Assembly: GCF_000001735.4 (NCBI RefSeq)
Contig: NC_003076.8
Coordinates: 24,803,835 to 24,867,834, forward strand
Source of the DNA: Arabidopsis thaliana
Taxonomy: Eukaryota > Streptophyta > Magnoliopsida > Brassicales > Brassicaceae
Length of the DNA: 64,000 nucleotides
Reading direction: 5' to 3'
Below the pieces are notes generated by a model. That model was not told the origin of the DNA and did no database searches. It saw only the letters and a list, made by a program, of their open reading frames with translations. The position numbers were made by a program, and so were the translations under genes. This document shows, one piece after another, positions 12,054-23,559 of this stretch (its first letter is position 1; each line of letters begins with the position of its first letter).

Positions 12054-13661
12054 ATGGGTCGTTTCAAAAACGTAAGTTTGTGTTTGAGTTTCTCTACGAA
12101 TTCGTGTTCATATCTTTTGTTTTTTCAGTACTATGTGATTTACTGGTTTGTGATTGATATAGAATAAGAAGAGTAGGGTCATTGGGAAACCTATTGCGAA
12201 GAAAAATCAAGAGGATGTTAGTCATGTCACTGGGGATAAGATTCCCAAGAGTTTTGTCTTCTCAAGAATGAAACTTGCTGGCCCTGTTAAACAACTCCAG
12301 ATGGATTTGAGGAAGCTCATGCTTCCCTACACTGCTCTCAGTCTTAAGGTCTGTTTTAAGCTCTTGTCTGATACGTTGTAGTATTGTAAGTGTTATGTCT
12401 CGAGGGTTGTGATTTTGATTGTTGCTAATGCTAGTTGTTCCATTTTGTTCATCATCTTCTTTCCAGGAGAAGAAGCGGAACACTTTAAGGGACTTTTTGA
12501 ATGTATCAGGTCCAATGGGTGTTACACATTTCCTTATGCTTTCGAAAACAGCGTCTTCACTGTCTCTTAGAGTAGCAAGAACCCCTCAGGGCCCGACTCT
12601 TACCTTCAAAATTCATCAGTATTCCTTAGCATCAGATATAGCTCAGTCTCAGCTTCGACCTAGATGTCCTCAAGATCTTTTCAAGAGTCCTCCTTTGGTA
12701 ATTAATCTCACTTCTCTAACGCCAAAACTTGGTTTTGTAATATGTTGCCTGAGAATGTAAAACTTCTCTTGGTTTAGATTGTCCTTTCTGGATTCGGTTC
12801 TCAAGAGTTGCATCTGAAACTGGCAACGATTATGTTTCAGAATATATTCCCAGCTATTGATATTAACACTGTAAGTTTGTTGCCTAGAACTGAAAATATA
12901 TGCTTCGTTATTGATTGTAACTTGTTTCAGCAATGTGATTTTGTTCTTCTGATGGTGAAATATATCAGGTCAAGCTCTCCACCTGCCAGAGATTAGTACT
13001 CTTGAACTACAACAAAGACACCAAGCTCATTGATTTCCGGCATTATTCTATAAGACTTCAGCCTGTTGGAGTATCTCGTAGGATCAGAAAGTTTGTGCAA
13101 AATCATCAGGTTCCAGATCTTAGGAATCTGCAGGATGTTAGTGATTTTGTCACCAAGTAAGGATCTACATTGGTTCAGTCTGTTTGCTGCATCGATGTGG
13201 ATGGATTAATGTGACATTTCGTCTTTCTTTTTTGTTGTCCCTTTTTGTCAGGGCTGGTTACGGATCAGAGAGCGAAGGAGATGAAGAAGCGGCAACAGTG
13301 ACACTATCATCTGATCTAGGCCGAGTTAACAAAGGTGCCACCAAGAGCGCAGTGAAACTGCAAGAAATTGGACCAAGAATGACTATGCAACTCGTTAAAG
13401 TGGAGGAAGGATTGTGTACAGGAGGAATCATATTCAGTGAATATGGTAAATGTTGATCTTATTTCCTTACATTGTGGTTTATATCTCATCTATTACAGGA
13501 CCAAACATCTGACTTTTGGGTTTGTTTCAGAAGATGTTGATGGAAAGAAAGAAAAGTTAAAGAAGAAACAGGATGAAGAAGAAGAAGAAGATAGTGAAGA
13601 AGAAGGCGAAGAGGGTAGTGAAGAAGATGGGGAAGACATGGATGAGGATTTTGAAGATTGA
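12054..13661 (+). CDS. PPAN: PETER PAN-like Brix-domain ribosome biogenesis protein
   Basis: Nucleolar Brix-domain protein homologous to Drosophila Peter Pan and yeast Ssf1, needed for 27S pre-rRNA processing and 60S subunit assembly. The first exon is tiny (12054-12071, MGRFKN). Later exons encode the Brix core, with FVFSRMKLAGPVKQL, RKLMLPYTAL, GPTLTFKIHQYSL and the terminal RRIRKFV block at about 13075. The C-terminal part (13540-13660) is a lysine/glutamate/aspartate-rich acidic tail, as in other nucleolar assembly factors. TGA at 13659-13661. Deduced size is about 345 residues, normal for the family. The telo-box upstream supports a ribosome-biogenesis role. Locus At5g61770 by recall. 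Confidence 0.93.
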
Positions 13662-14935
13662 AAAGAGTTAAAATAGAGTAACACTGTTTTCACATGAGAC
13701 TTGAGTGTTGTTCATCAAATTTTGTTCCTTGGATCTCTGAGTAGCGTTGCATCTATTGTCTGATTAAACTACAATTACAAAGCCTTTTGTACTATTAAAC
13801 TAAATGTCTTCCCGGAATTCGTATAATGACCGAATTAAGCCTTTTGTACTATTAAACTAAATGTCTTCCCGGAATTCGTATAATGACCGAATTATTTACT
13901 GTTCTTGTTTAGCAAGTTCGTATGAAATCCGAAGACAAAAAATAAAAGAGTATCTCAGATTGTCAATTTTTGAACTTATCTTACTAATGGATTTGTCTGC
14001 ATATTGATGTGAAGATTCCATGTGTTCTTTCTTTTAACTCGAAAAATCTAATCTCAAACTAACTCTGATCTTCAACTTTTTTGATGAATCATTCAACCAC
14101 TTAAGTCCCATGAGTTGGCTGATAATCTTAACTCCAAACGAAAAAGAAAATTAAGTTCATAAACAAGAAGAGTAAAAAATTTGGTCAAAATACGAATTCC
14201 ATGAAGAAATTTAGTTTAGTATAACTCCCAAAAAAAATAAAGATATGAAAATGATAGAAAAAACAAACTACTGTAAATCAATGATATATTATGAAAAATA
14301 CATGAAAAAACTAGAAACAGCATGTCAAAGTTTTGGTTTAAGAACACAAACAAACAAAGTTTACAAAAAAAAGAAAGGAACATAAACAAACAAACAGATA
14401 AGTGTTTTTTAGTCGCAAAAGAGAAGAAAAAAAAAAACGAGTATTGAAAAGTTGAGATATACGTAATACGTATACACACAGGCAGTTCAAGTACAAAAGA
14501 CGCAAGTACAAATCTGTTGAGGAAACTAACGGCTTTCCGTCTCGATTCCTGTGGGCTGATTAAAATTCTGTAGCCATAACTTTTTTGTGATGCCCCCCAA
14601 ATTTTAGTTGTTTCTAAACATACACCCCTTTGTTTTATAATTATTTTAGAAAACCCCCATGTATCTTCTTCTTCTTTTGATAGGATGTATCGGGCTCGTT
14701 AATCTAAATATGGAATTATCCAATAAAAGCACTGAAAAAAACAAATCTAGGAACATCAAATGCGTTTTTTAAAGATTTAATTAGTGCATATATATATGAG
14801 AAAACATCGATTTTTCGTGATTTAGTTTTAGTTTACTTTTTTAAAAAAATCAAACATAGCAAATTTTACTAGTTTAAAATTTGAGAACATATTAATTCTT
14901 TTTCAACAACTAAATTATCATCAATGAGAGATATC
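13662..14935. other. Intergenic, AT-rich, gene-free
   Basis: PPAN 3' UTR followed by AT-rich sequence with no supportable gene. It contains a perfect 57-bp tandem duplication (listed separately). The 14.5-14.7 kb part has C-runs in a T-rich context (about 14590-14660), which resembles decayed transposon sequence, but I cannot name a family. Confidence 0.5.
13781..13894. repeat. Perfect 57-bp tandem duplication
   Basis: Copy 1 is 13781-13837 and copy 2 is 13838-13894. They read identically over all 57 bases, starting AGCCTTTTGT and ending GACCGAATTA. They lie 120-233 bp downstream of the PPAN stop codon, so they may be in or next to its 3' UTR or polyadenylation region. Perfect identity suggests a recent event. 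Confidence 0.95.
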
Positions 14936-16327
14936 TAAGGGTGTCAAAATGGGTCAAAATTCATGGGTCAACTCAACTCAACTCAACCCATGAACCCTAA
15001 TGAGTTGAAAATTTTGACTCAAATGAGTTGATGGGTCAAATGAGTTGATGAGTCAATTGGTTTGATGAGTAAAATGAGTTGGGTTGTAATGGTTAATGGT
15101 TTCAATGGTTTACCCAATTACCCATCAAATTTTGTAAAATTGAATTAAACCAACTAAAATCTCTAAACCAATACCAATTTAAGTTTAACCAACACATCTA
15201 AACCAATTTAATAAAATTAATATTTTTCCAAATTTCTTAAATATACAAGCGATGAAATTGAGAAAAAGTAAACTCGTAATTTTTCCACCAAAAAACATAA
15301 ACCCGTGATTTTCCCGCCAAAAACATAAACCCATGATTTTCCTACCAAAAACGTAAATCCATAATTTTCCCGCTAAAAACGTAAACTCCTAATTTTCCCA
15401 CAAAAACGTAAACCCGTAATTTTCCTTCCAAAAACGTAAACCCGTGATTTTCCCGCCAAAAACGTAAACTCCTAATTTTCCCGCCAAAAACGTAAACCCG
15501 TAATTTTCCTTCCAAAAACGTAAACCCGTAATTTTCCTTCCAAAAACGTAAACCCGTGATTTTTCCGCCAAAAACGTAAACCCATGATTTTCCCGCCAAA
15601 AACGTAAATCCATAATTTTCCCGCCAAAAACATAAACCCGTAATTTTCCGCCAAAAACGTAAACCCGTGATTTTTCCGCCAAAAACGTAAACCCGTGATT
15701 TTCCCGCCAAAAACGTAAATCCATAATTTTCTTGCCAAAAACATAAACCCGTAATTTTTCACCAAAACCGTAAATCCGTGATTTTCCCGCCTAAAACGTA
15801 AACCCGTGATTTTCCCGCCAAAAACGTAAATCCATAATTTTCCCGCCAAAAACATAAACCCGTAATTTTCCGCCAAAAACGTAAACCCGTGATTTTCCCG
15901 CCAAAAACATAAATCCGTGATTTTCCCGCCAGAAACGTAAACTCGAGATTTTCCCGCCAAAAACGTAAACCCGTAATTTTCTCGCCAAAAACGTAAAAAC
16001 CTATAATTTTTCCGCCAAAAACGTAGATCCGTGATTTTACGTACAAAAAACGTAAACCCGTAAAAAGTGGAATCCGTAAATATCTTAAGTTTGATGATAA
16101 TGAATTAATAATTATTATTATTTATTATTGTTTTATAATAATAATTAATTAAATTATTACTTAAATGAGTTAACCCATTTAACAACTCAACCCATAAAAT
16201 TAAATGAGTTATGGGTTGACCCAAACCCATTTAACAAAATGAGTTGGGTCAACCCATAACTCATTTAACCCTATACTCATTTGATTATGAGTTGAGTTGA
16301 GTTGGGTTACCCATTTTGACACCCCTA
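14936..16327. mobile_element. Non-autonomous hAT-like foldback element
   Basis: The left end reads TAAGGGTGTCAAAATGGGT (14936-14954) and the right end, read inverted, TAGGGGTGTCAAAATGGGT (16309-16327): a 19-bp terminal inverted repeat with one mismatch. Flanks are GAGATATC (14928-14935) and AAGATATC (16328-16335), an 8-bp target duplication matching at 7 of 8 positions. Eight-bp duplications and TAGGGGTG-type ends are typical of hAT transposons. The subterminal regions are packed with ATGAGTTG/CAACTCAT motifs in both orientations, so the whole element can fold back. No transposase is encoded. The core (about 15270-16063) is a 29-bp tandem array. Family assignment is an inference. Confidence 0.78.
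15270..16063. repeat. 29-bp tandem array carrying E2F-type sites
   Basis: About 27 imperfect copies of a 29-bp unit whose core is TTTTCCCGCCAAAAACGTAA. Thirteen copies keep an exact TTTCCCGC, which matches the E2F/DP consensus TTTSSCGC; the others have lost it by single changes (for example TTTTTCCGCC, TTTTCCTTCC). Because 29 is not a multiple of 3, all frames stay partly open and give long repetitive pseudo-proteins on the minus strand; these are not genes. The array is inside the hAT-like element. Confidence 0.9.
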
Positions 16328-17440
16328 AAGATATCACACCCTAAAGATATCACAATCTAAATAAAATTGAGAAAGAAGACGTTTTTTTGACAATATGAAA
16401 ATATGAGCTAAGTTTCATCGCGTCACTTTTTGATTTATAACTGTTGATTTAATTTGTTATTTTTACCAAAAAAAAAAGAAAAGAGGTTATATGGAAAATG
16501 ACTAGTAGCTAATCGTATTAGCGTTGACAACGGATAGTGTGATATATATATATATATAGTCGGACGATTAGCTAGCTCATAAAGCTAAGTGACAAAACTA
16601 ATTATCAACGGTGAATGAGATTGGTCGGCAAGTAGGTAGAGCGTGGACAGATCAATTTTCAGACAGAATTCAAAGTATTAATGACCAATTTGATACCCTT
16701 GAATGAAGAACCAAACTAATTAAAACGTGCAAGGAAAAAAACGTGTATCTCCTCCTCGTGTATTCACACCTCCTATTTAATTTATCATGGATTTATTACT
16801 TATATTAATTGCAGATATGTTTTTCCTCAAAATCACATGCAATTGTTTCCTCATTCTTCAACAAATTAATATTACGCTTACTACTATTTCTCATTTCAAA
16901 CTTGGTCAAATTTACATATTCAGTTAAGACAAAATAAAATTATATAGTTAATATTTTCCAACAAATTAAAAATATACATTTATATTAATATATATATATA
17001 TATACTATTGTTTTGGTAACGTTATCTAGTTTCCTATCAAAATAATTTTAAATGTTACATTAAAAATACAAAAATACATTTGTTACAAAATGGTTTGTAT
17101 TGCTATATTATAAGAAAGAAATACATAGAATTGAGTTGTTGACAAAAAAAAACATAGAATTGATTTAATGTAGCTTAAAAAAAGAACATAACTTTTTTAA
17201 AATTTGTTTTCACCACATAACTTTTTTAAAAAAGTTTACAAAACCCATATTTTTCTAAGAAAGATAAACAAGTGTAGTAAATAATTTAAATTTTTTTTCT
17301 TCAAAATAAACTATTTTCTGCGAAATTAAATCTAAAATATTTAATGGCATAAAGAGGTAAATAAATGAAAAGTATTAGGGTAAAATTACATATATAAGTA
17401 TAATATCCGATTTCTCTCATGATGTCCTTGTTTATATTTC
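16328..17440. other. Intergenic, very AT-rich
   Basis: Just outside the transposon the motif CCCTAAAGATATCACA is present twice in a row (about 16322-16354). The rest is AT-rich with (TA)n runs near 16540-16556 and 16988-17004. A very short poly(A) insertion with target duplication is at 17123-17163 (listed separately). No gene is visible. Confidence 0.55.
17123..17163 (+). mobile_element. Micro-retroinsertion: short poly(A) segment with 12-bp target duplication
   Basis: ACATAGAATTGA occurs at 17123-17134 and again at 17152-17163. Between them lies only GTTGTTGAC followed by a run of A (17135-17151). A direct repeat flanking a segment that ends in poly(A) is the mark of target-primed reverse transcription, here of an extremely 5'-truncated template. 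A second case ending in the same GTTGAC-poly(A) form is at 62044-62105. Confidence 0.65.
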
Positions 17441-18177
17441 ATCCACCTCTCCTCTGCACAATCTTCTTCTTCTCAGCTCTCTCTCTCTCAATCTCGAGAT
17501 CCGTTCTCTTTAAATCTGTCTCTTTCTCTTCAATCTCATTGTCTTTGAGCTCTTTTGTTGAGATCAATCTCAGATTGAAATCAATCATCATAGACAATTA
17601 AGTTTTGATTTACGTTTTTTTTTTAATTTCTTCATCAGATCTAGTTTTTACCAATAACGGATAAATTCAGGTATGTTCATCATCGTAGATCTATCTCTGT
17701 CTATTGATTCAAATTGGATGTATTTAGATTCAATCCTGATCTGATCTTTTGGCTTTTTGCGATCGCAAGTTTTGATTGGTGAGAATTCGTTTTTTTCTAG
17801 CTCGATCGAACTCTGTAGTGTAGATCGAGACGAATGTAGAGTTTCGTGATTCGTTTTTGGTTATATGATGTTATGTTTTAATTGATGCATGTGAGTTTTT
17901 TTTGTTTTTTTTTTGTGTGTGTGTTGTGATTCATTGATCTGTGAGAAAAGTTTTCTGAATCATGGTTGTGTTTATTGATTTGTTGGAGTATGAATCATAG
18001 AAGAACCAATGCAATCATTTTGAAAAGGAAAACAACCTTTTTTAAAAAACTTTATTCTCATTTCGCGAGTGTTTTTAGTGATTGTGGTAAGTGGGTAACC
18101 TTTTTGATGTTAGGATTACTATTGTTTGATGTTTTTTTTTTCATTGTTTATCGTGCAGGTCTTAGCCAATCACCAAC
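17441..18177 (+). promoter_or_regulatory. TSN2 5' leader and leader intron
   Basis: Pyrimidine-rich CT repeats (about 17445-17545) sit where transcription probably starts. A donor-like CAG/GTATGT near 17671 and an acceptor TGCAG near 18160, just before the ATG at 18178, suggest a 5'-UTR intron of about 490 bp. Leader introns of this size are common in highly expressed plant genes. Boundaries are inferred. Confidence 0.6.
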
Positions 18178-21100
18178 ATGGCGACTGGGGCAGCAACTGA
18201 GAACCAGTGGCTCAAAGGGAGAGTGAAGGCTGTTACCTCCGGAGACTGCTTGGTGATCACGGCTTTGACCCACAACAGAGCTGGCCCACCTCCGGAAAAG
18301 ACCATCACTCTTTCTTCTCTTATGGCTCCTAAGATGGTCAGCTTTGTTAAAAAAGCATTCCTTTTCACAACTCTTTTTACTAACAAAAGTTTTCAATTTC
18401 ATAGCTACTTATTATGTTTCTCATTGTTTGGTTTGCCTTTGTTTCAGGCTCGCAGAGGAGGTATAGATGAGCCTTTTGCATGGGAAAGCAGGGAGTTTCT
18501 AAGGAAGCTTTGCATTGGAAAGGTGCTTTGTTTAAACTCTTTATCACTTATGTGTTATAAGTTATGGAATTGAAAAGTTTTCTTCATATTAACAGTTTAA
18601 ACCTTTTTTTTTTCTTGAGCAGGAGGTTGCTTTCAAAGTGGATTACAAAGTGGAAGCAATTGCCGGAAGAGAATTTGGCTCTGTTTACCTTGGTAACGAA
18701 AATCTTGCGAAGCTTGTTGTTCAAAATGGCTGGGCAAAGGTGATTACCGCTTTATTTCATAGATAGCCTTGTCTAAGGTATGATGCTCGCATCAGCTTTC
18801 TCATACGGTGGAGGAATGCTTGTACTTTATATGCACAGGTCAGACGGCCAGGTCAGCAGAATCAGGATAAGGTTAGTCCTTACATTGCGGAGCTGGAACA
18901 GCTTGAAGAGCAGGCTCAGCAGGAAGGATTTGGTCGTTGGAGCAAGGTTGGTGTCTCTTAGTCTGTTTCTCTAAATTTGGTTTATCAAAACACGTCTAGA
19001 GTTCAGTACTGAGGAAAAACTTGTTGGGCTGTCGAAGTTTCTAAACCAGTGGTATAATTCTATCTATTGTCTACTCAAAATATGGGGAACAAACTTGAAG
19101 TTATTTGGGTTTTTATCTCTGTGGGATTCTCCTGAGAGTTTTATTATTATATATCTTCCACTGAAATTGACTTGGGAGAGTTTGACATCTGTATTTGATC
19201 TTGATTTGGTGATGGAATTAACTTGATACAGGTTCCTGGTGCTGCTGAGGCATCTATCAGAAATCTTCCTCCTTCTGCCGTTGGAGATTCTGGCAATTTT
19301 GATGCCATGGGTCTTTTAGCCGCAAGTAAAGGCAAACCCATGGAAGGTATTGTTGAGCAAGTCCGTGATGGCAGCACCATTCGGGTTTATCTTCTTCCGG
19401 AATTTCAGTTTGTTCAAGTATTTGTTGCTGGACTCCAGGTATGTTATCTTGTTTCCTTGTTTTTACTGCGTGAGGAGTTGACATTTTAATTTCATGGTGT
19501 AAGAGTGCTGGAAATTTTCTATGTAGGCTCCATCGATGGGAAGGAGACAATCAACACAAGAAGCTGTCGTTGATCCTGATGTTACAGCAACTTCGAATGG
19601 AGATGCTTCTGCTGAGACGCGTGGCCCTCTAACAACAGCTCAGAGACTTGCTGCCTCAGCAGCATCGTCTGTTGAGGTTTCCTCTGATCCGTTTGCAATG
19701 GAAGCCAAGTACTTTACTGAGCTTCGTGTGCTTAATAGAGATGTAAGGAGGTTTTACAACAAATTAACTTACACGTATCTGTATTTGACATTTAGATGAT
19801 CTAAGTTGAGCTGGATTGTGCAGGTTCGTATTGTTCTTGAAGGCGTTGACAAGTTCAACAATCTGATTGGGTCAGTATACTATTCCGATGGGGATACAGT
19901 TAAAGACTTGGGTTTGGAGCTGGTTGAAAATGTACGTGCCTAAACTAGATGGTTATTTGGTTTTCGACATGATTACATATTGAACTAATTGGCCAACAAA
20001 GCTTGGCTTTGCCACAACGATGCTGGCGTAACTTAAAGATATAAGATTAACGTTGACCTGTTACTTAGTTTGTGGTTTTCTTGGTAGATTTGATACAGCA
20101 GTTGTGATATACGAAATGCAAATATAATCTTTGGATGGTGTTGAATAAAAGTTGTGACACTGGCTACTATTCCTTTTGCTCAGGGTCTTGCTAAGTACGT
20201 TGAGTGGAGTGCCAACATGTTGGATGAAGAAGCCAAAAAGAAATTGAAAGCTACAGAACTTCAATGCAAGAAAAACCGGGTGAAAATGTGGGCAAACTAC
20301 GTCCCTCCAGCTAGCAACTCCAAGGCAATTCATGACCAGAATTTTACCGGAAAGGTAATATTTGCTTGCACACATTTCTTGGTAAATATATTTCCTTCCG
20401 CACATTTCACCAGTTCTTAGTTCTTACTAGTTTGTACTCTCTTCAGGTAGTGGAAGTTGTGAGCGGGGACTGCTTAGTAGTTGCTGATGATTCTATCCCA
20501 TTCGGGAGCCCAATGGCGGAGCGCAGAGTTTGTCTTTCCAGTATCAGGTCTCCTAAAATGGGTAACCCACGCAGAGAGGAGAAACCTGCCCCTTATGCGC
20601 GCGAAGCCAAGGAGTTTCTGAGACAAAAGCTTATCGGAATGGAGGTATCTATTGCGTTGTGCCTTCTTACTTAAATCATCTCGGTGTGCCACACAGGTCA
20701 CGATCACTGACATCCATTTTCCCGGTTCAGGTTATTGTTCAAATGGAATACTCAAGGAAGATTAGCCCAGGAGATGGTGTTACTACTTCTGGAGCTGGTG
20801 ATAGGGTCATGGATTTCGGCTCAGTGTTCCTTCCATCTCCTACCAAGGGTGATACAGCTGTAGCAGCTGCAGCAACTCCTGGAGCGAATATTGCTGAACT
20901 CATTATTTCCCGTGGCTTAGGGACTGTGGTTCGACATCGTGACTTTGAAGAGAGGTCGAACCATTATGACGCTCTCCTGGCTGCTGAAGCTCGTGCTATT
21001 GCTGGGAAGAAGAATATCCATTCTGCAAAGGATTCTCCAGCCCTACACATTGCAGACCTGACTGTGGCCTCGGCCAAGAAGGCTAAAGATTTCCTGCCAT

Positions 21101-22807
21101 CCCTGCAGAGAATCAACCAGATATCTGCCGTTGTGGAATATGTGCTAAGTGGACATCGGTTCAAGCTATACATTCCAAAAGAATCGTGCAGCATTGCCTT
21201 TGCATTCTCTGGTGTCAGATGTCCTGGCCGTGGCGAACCCTATTCGGAAGAAGCTATTGCTTTAATGAGACGTAAGATCATGCAGAGAGATGTCGAGGTA
21301 ATATGGACATATTACGCCAAAGATACATCTCAATTTTTCTTTCTTCTCTTTTCTTTTCTATGAAACTTACATAGTTTCTTATAATCACATAGATTGTAGT
21401 TGAAAATGTGGATAGAACCGGTACTTTCTTGGGATCAATGTGGGAGAAAAACTCAAAGACGAACGCAGGAACATATCTTCTTGAAGCTGGCCTGGCAAAA
21501 ATGCAGACTGGCTTTGGTGCAGACAGGATTCCCGAAGCTCATATTCTTGAAATGGCAGAACGATCTGCTAAAAATCAGAAACTGAAGGTAAACATCAATA
21601 CATGATATATTTTACTAAAGAAATGCATCTTGTTAAAAAAACTGTACTTGCTAAACCGCATGATGTCACAGATTTGGGAAAACTATGTTGAAGGAGAGGA
21701 AGTAGTAAACGGTAGTTCTAAAGTAGAAACCAGGCAGAAGGAAACACTAAAGGTGAATTTAGCCGTATTATTCGTTCTACAAGTCATTGACCGGAATGTC
21801 TCCTTTGTCTTCGTCTAAACTAAAACCAAAACCTCAATTCACTCTTAATTGCTTAACACTTCAGGTTGTTGTTACGGAAGTACTTGGAGGCGGTCGTTTC
21901 TATGTTCAGACGGTTGGCGATCAAAAAGTAGCTTCGATTCAAAACCAGCTTGCAGCTCTGAGTCTTAAAGACGCTCCCATTATTGGATCGTTTAATCCTA
22001 AGAAGGGTGACATCGTCCTTGCACAATTTAGCCTCGATAACTCCTGGAACCGCGCAATGGTAAATTATAAAGTTTCTAAATATGCCAACCATGATTTCTT
22101 CTTTTTTTACTATCACTTATGGTTGTTTATTGTATTTCGTATTTGTGTTAAGATTGTTAATGGACCTCGAGGAGCAGTTCAATCTCCAGAGGAGGAATTT
22201 GAAGTGTTCTACATCGATTATGGAAACCAAGAAATAGTTCCGTACAGCGCAATACGCCCTGTGGACCCTTCAGTATCCTCAGCACCAGGGCTAGCACAGC
22301 TCTGCAGACTTGCCTACATAAAAGTTCCAGGCAAGGAAGAGGACTTTGGTCGTGACGCCGGAGAGTATTTGCATACCGTAACACTCGAAAGTGGTAAAGA
22401 GTTCAGGGCAGTGGTAGAGGAAAGAGATACTTCAGGAGGCAAAGTGAAGGGCCAAGGAACTGGAACTGAGCTCGTTGTAACTCTCATCGCTGTCGATGAT
22501 GAGATCTCTGTCAATGCAGCAATGCTTCAGGTCAGTGCTTCGCCTTCTCTTCAACTCCTCCAAAACTTAAGAGTTAAGAGTATTGTCTGAAACCTGAGAG
22601 TGAAATGTGTTGTTATGATCACAGGAAGGAATAGCCAGGATGGAGAAACGCAGGAGATGGGAACCGAAAGACAAGCAAGCCGCTCTTGATGCTCTTGAGA
22701 AGTTCCAAGACGAAGCTCGCAAATCTAGGACCGGAATCTGGGAGTACGGAGATATCCAATCTGATGATGAGGACAATGTTCCAGTCAGGAAACCGGGTCG
22801 CGGGTAA
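18178..22807 (+). CDS. TSN2: Tudor-SN protein 2 (staphylococcal nuclease-like and Tudor domains)
   Basis: RNA-binding scaffold and nuclease of stress granules and P-bodies; Arabidopsis TSN1/TSN2 help mRNA decapping and stabilise some stress and gibberellin transcripts. The ATG at 18178 (MATGAATENQWLKGRVKAV) opens the first SN-like domain. Four SN domains run to about 21.6 kb; each restarts with a V-x-x-V-x-SGD type strand (for example VVEVVSGDCLVV at about 20450). The Tudor domain is at about 22000-22260, with KKGDIVLAQF, the aromatic-cage region EVFYIDYGN and VPYSAIRPVD. A split fifth SN domain follows (22290-22790). TAA at 22805-22807. It has many exons, and the deduced protein is close to the roughly 985 residues expected. 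It converges on CNX1. Locus At5g61780 by recall. Confidence 0.95.
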
Positions 22808-23559
22808 GTTTCACACCGGTGAAAACTTTATGGTCCAAAAAGACATCATGAGGAGGAAGAGAGAATCCATCGTTTCTCTTTAAATGAGTTAAAGAAGCGA
22901 GATGATGTTTGCTCAAACTTTTTGTAACGTTTAGAACTCTTTTTTTTTTTTTCTTATCTTTTTTCTTCTTTTAATTTATCAATTTTTTTGGTTATAGACT
23001 TCAAAAGAAATTTTCTATTTAGGAGTACGAAACGAGACGATCTTCTTGTTCTTTATTTTTGCAGTTACCAAAATCGACAACATGTTTGAGCTTTCTTTAT
23101 TGAGAAAATAGACGGTATATCACTTTCACTTATTCATTCTCCTTTTCTGACTCTATTATTCTCTTTTTCATTCCTAGTGGTTGATATCGCTAAAAGCGAT
23201 TCTATTCTGCTAAGTGTACAACTTCTGTAATTTATAGCTAACACTCTTTCAATCTTCCCAAAACTTTCGTTATAAAAACTCTTTTGATTCAAATAAGAAA
23301 ACTCTAATGTTTCAAGCAACCAGTTGTTACTACTGAAGGGGATGAAAAAGAAATAGAAGCTACAATTTGGCTGTCAACAAACCGTCTTCACATACATATT
23401 CCTCCTTTCTTTTCTTCGCCCAAAGACAAAAATTTCTCAAACTTGGTGTTACACCATTATAGGCTACAGCAGAAAACAACATTCAACCCAAAACCAAAAA
23501 CAGAAAAATAAATCTGAACTTTTCTTTCACATCTTCGAAAACTACTTTAAAATCTTGTT
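22808..23559. other. Convergent 3' region of TSN2 and CNX1
   Basis: The 752 bp between two stop codons facing each other holds both 3' UTRs. It has T-rich runs near 22930-22990 that suit TSN2 polyadenylation. There is no supportable gene. Confidence 0.6.

Noticed and set aside
13493..13693. Ser-rich minus-strand ORF at the PPAN end
   Set aside because: Antisense of the acidic GAA-rich tail of PPAN.
15342..16046. Minus-strand repetitive proteins of 65-162 residues
   Set aside because: They are translations of the 29-bp tandem array in several frames; no ordinary protein features.
15270..16063. CRISPR array
   Set aside because: Regular repeats but no unique spacers; a simple tandem array inside a plant transposon.
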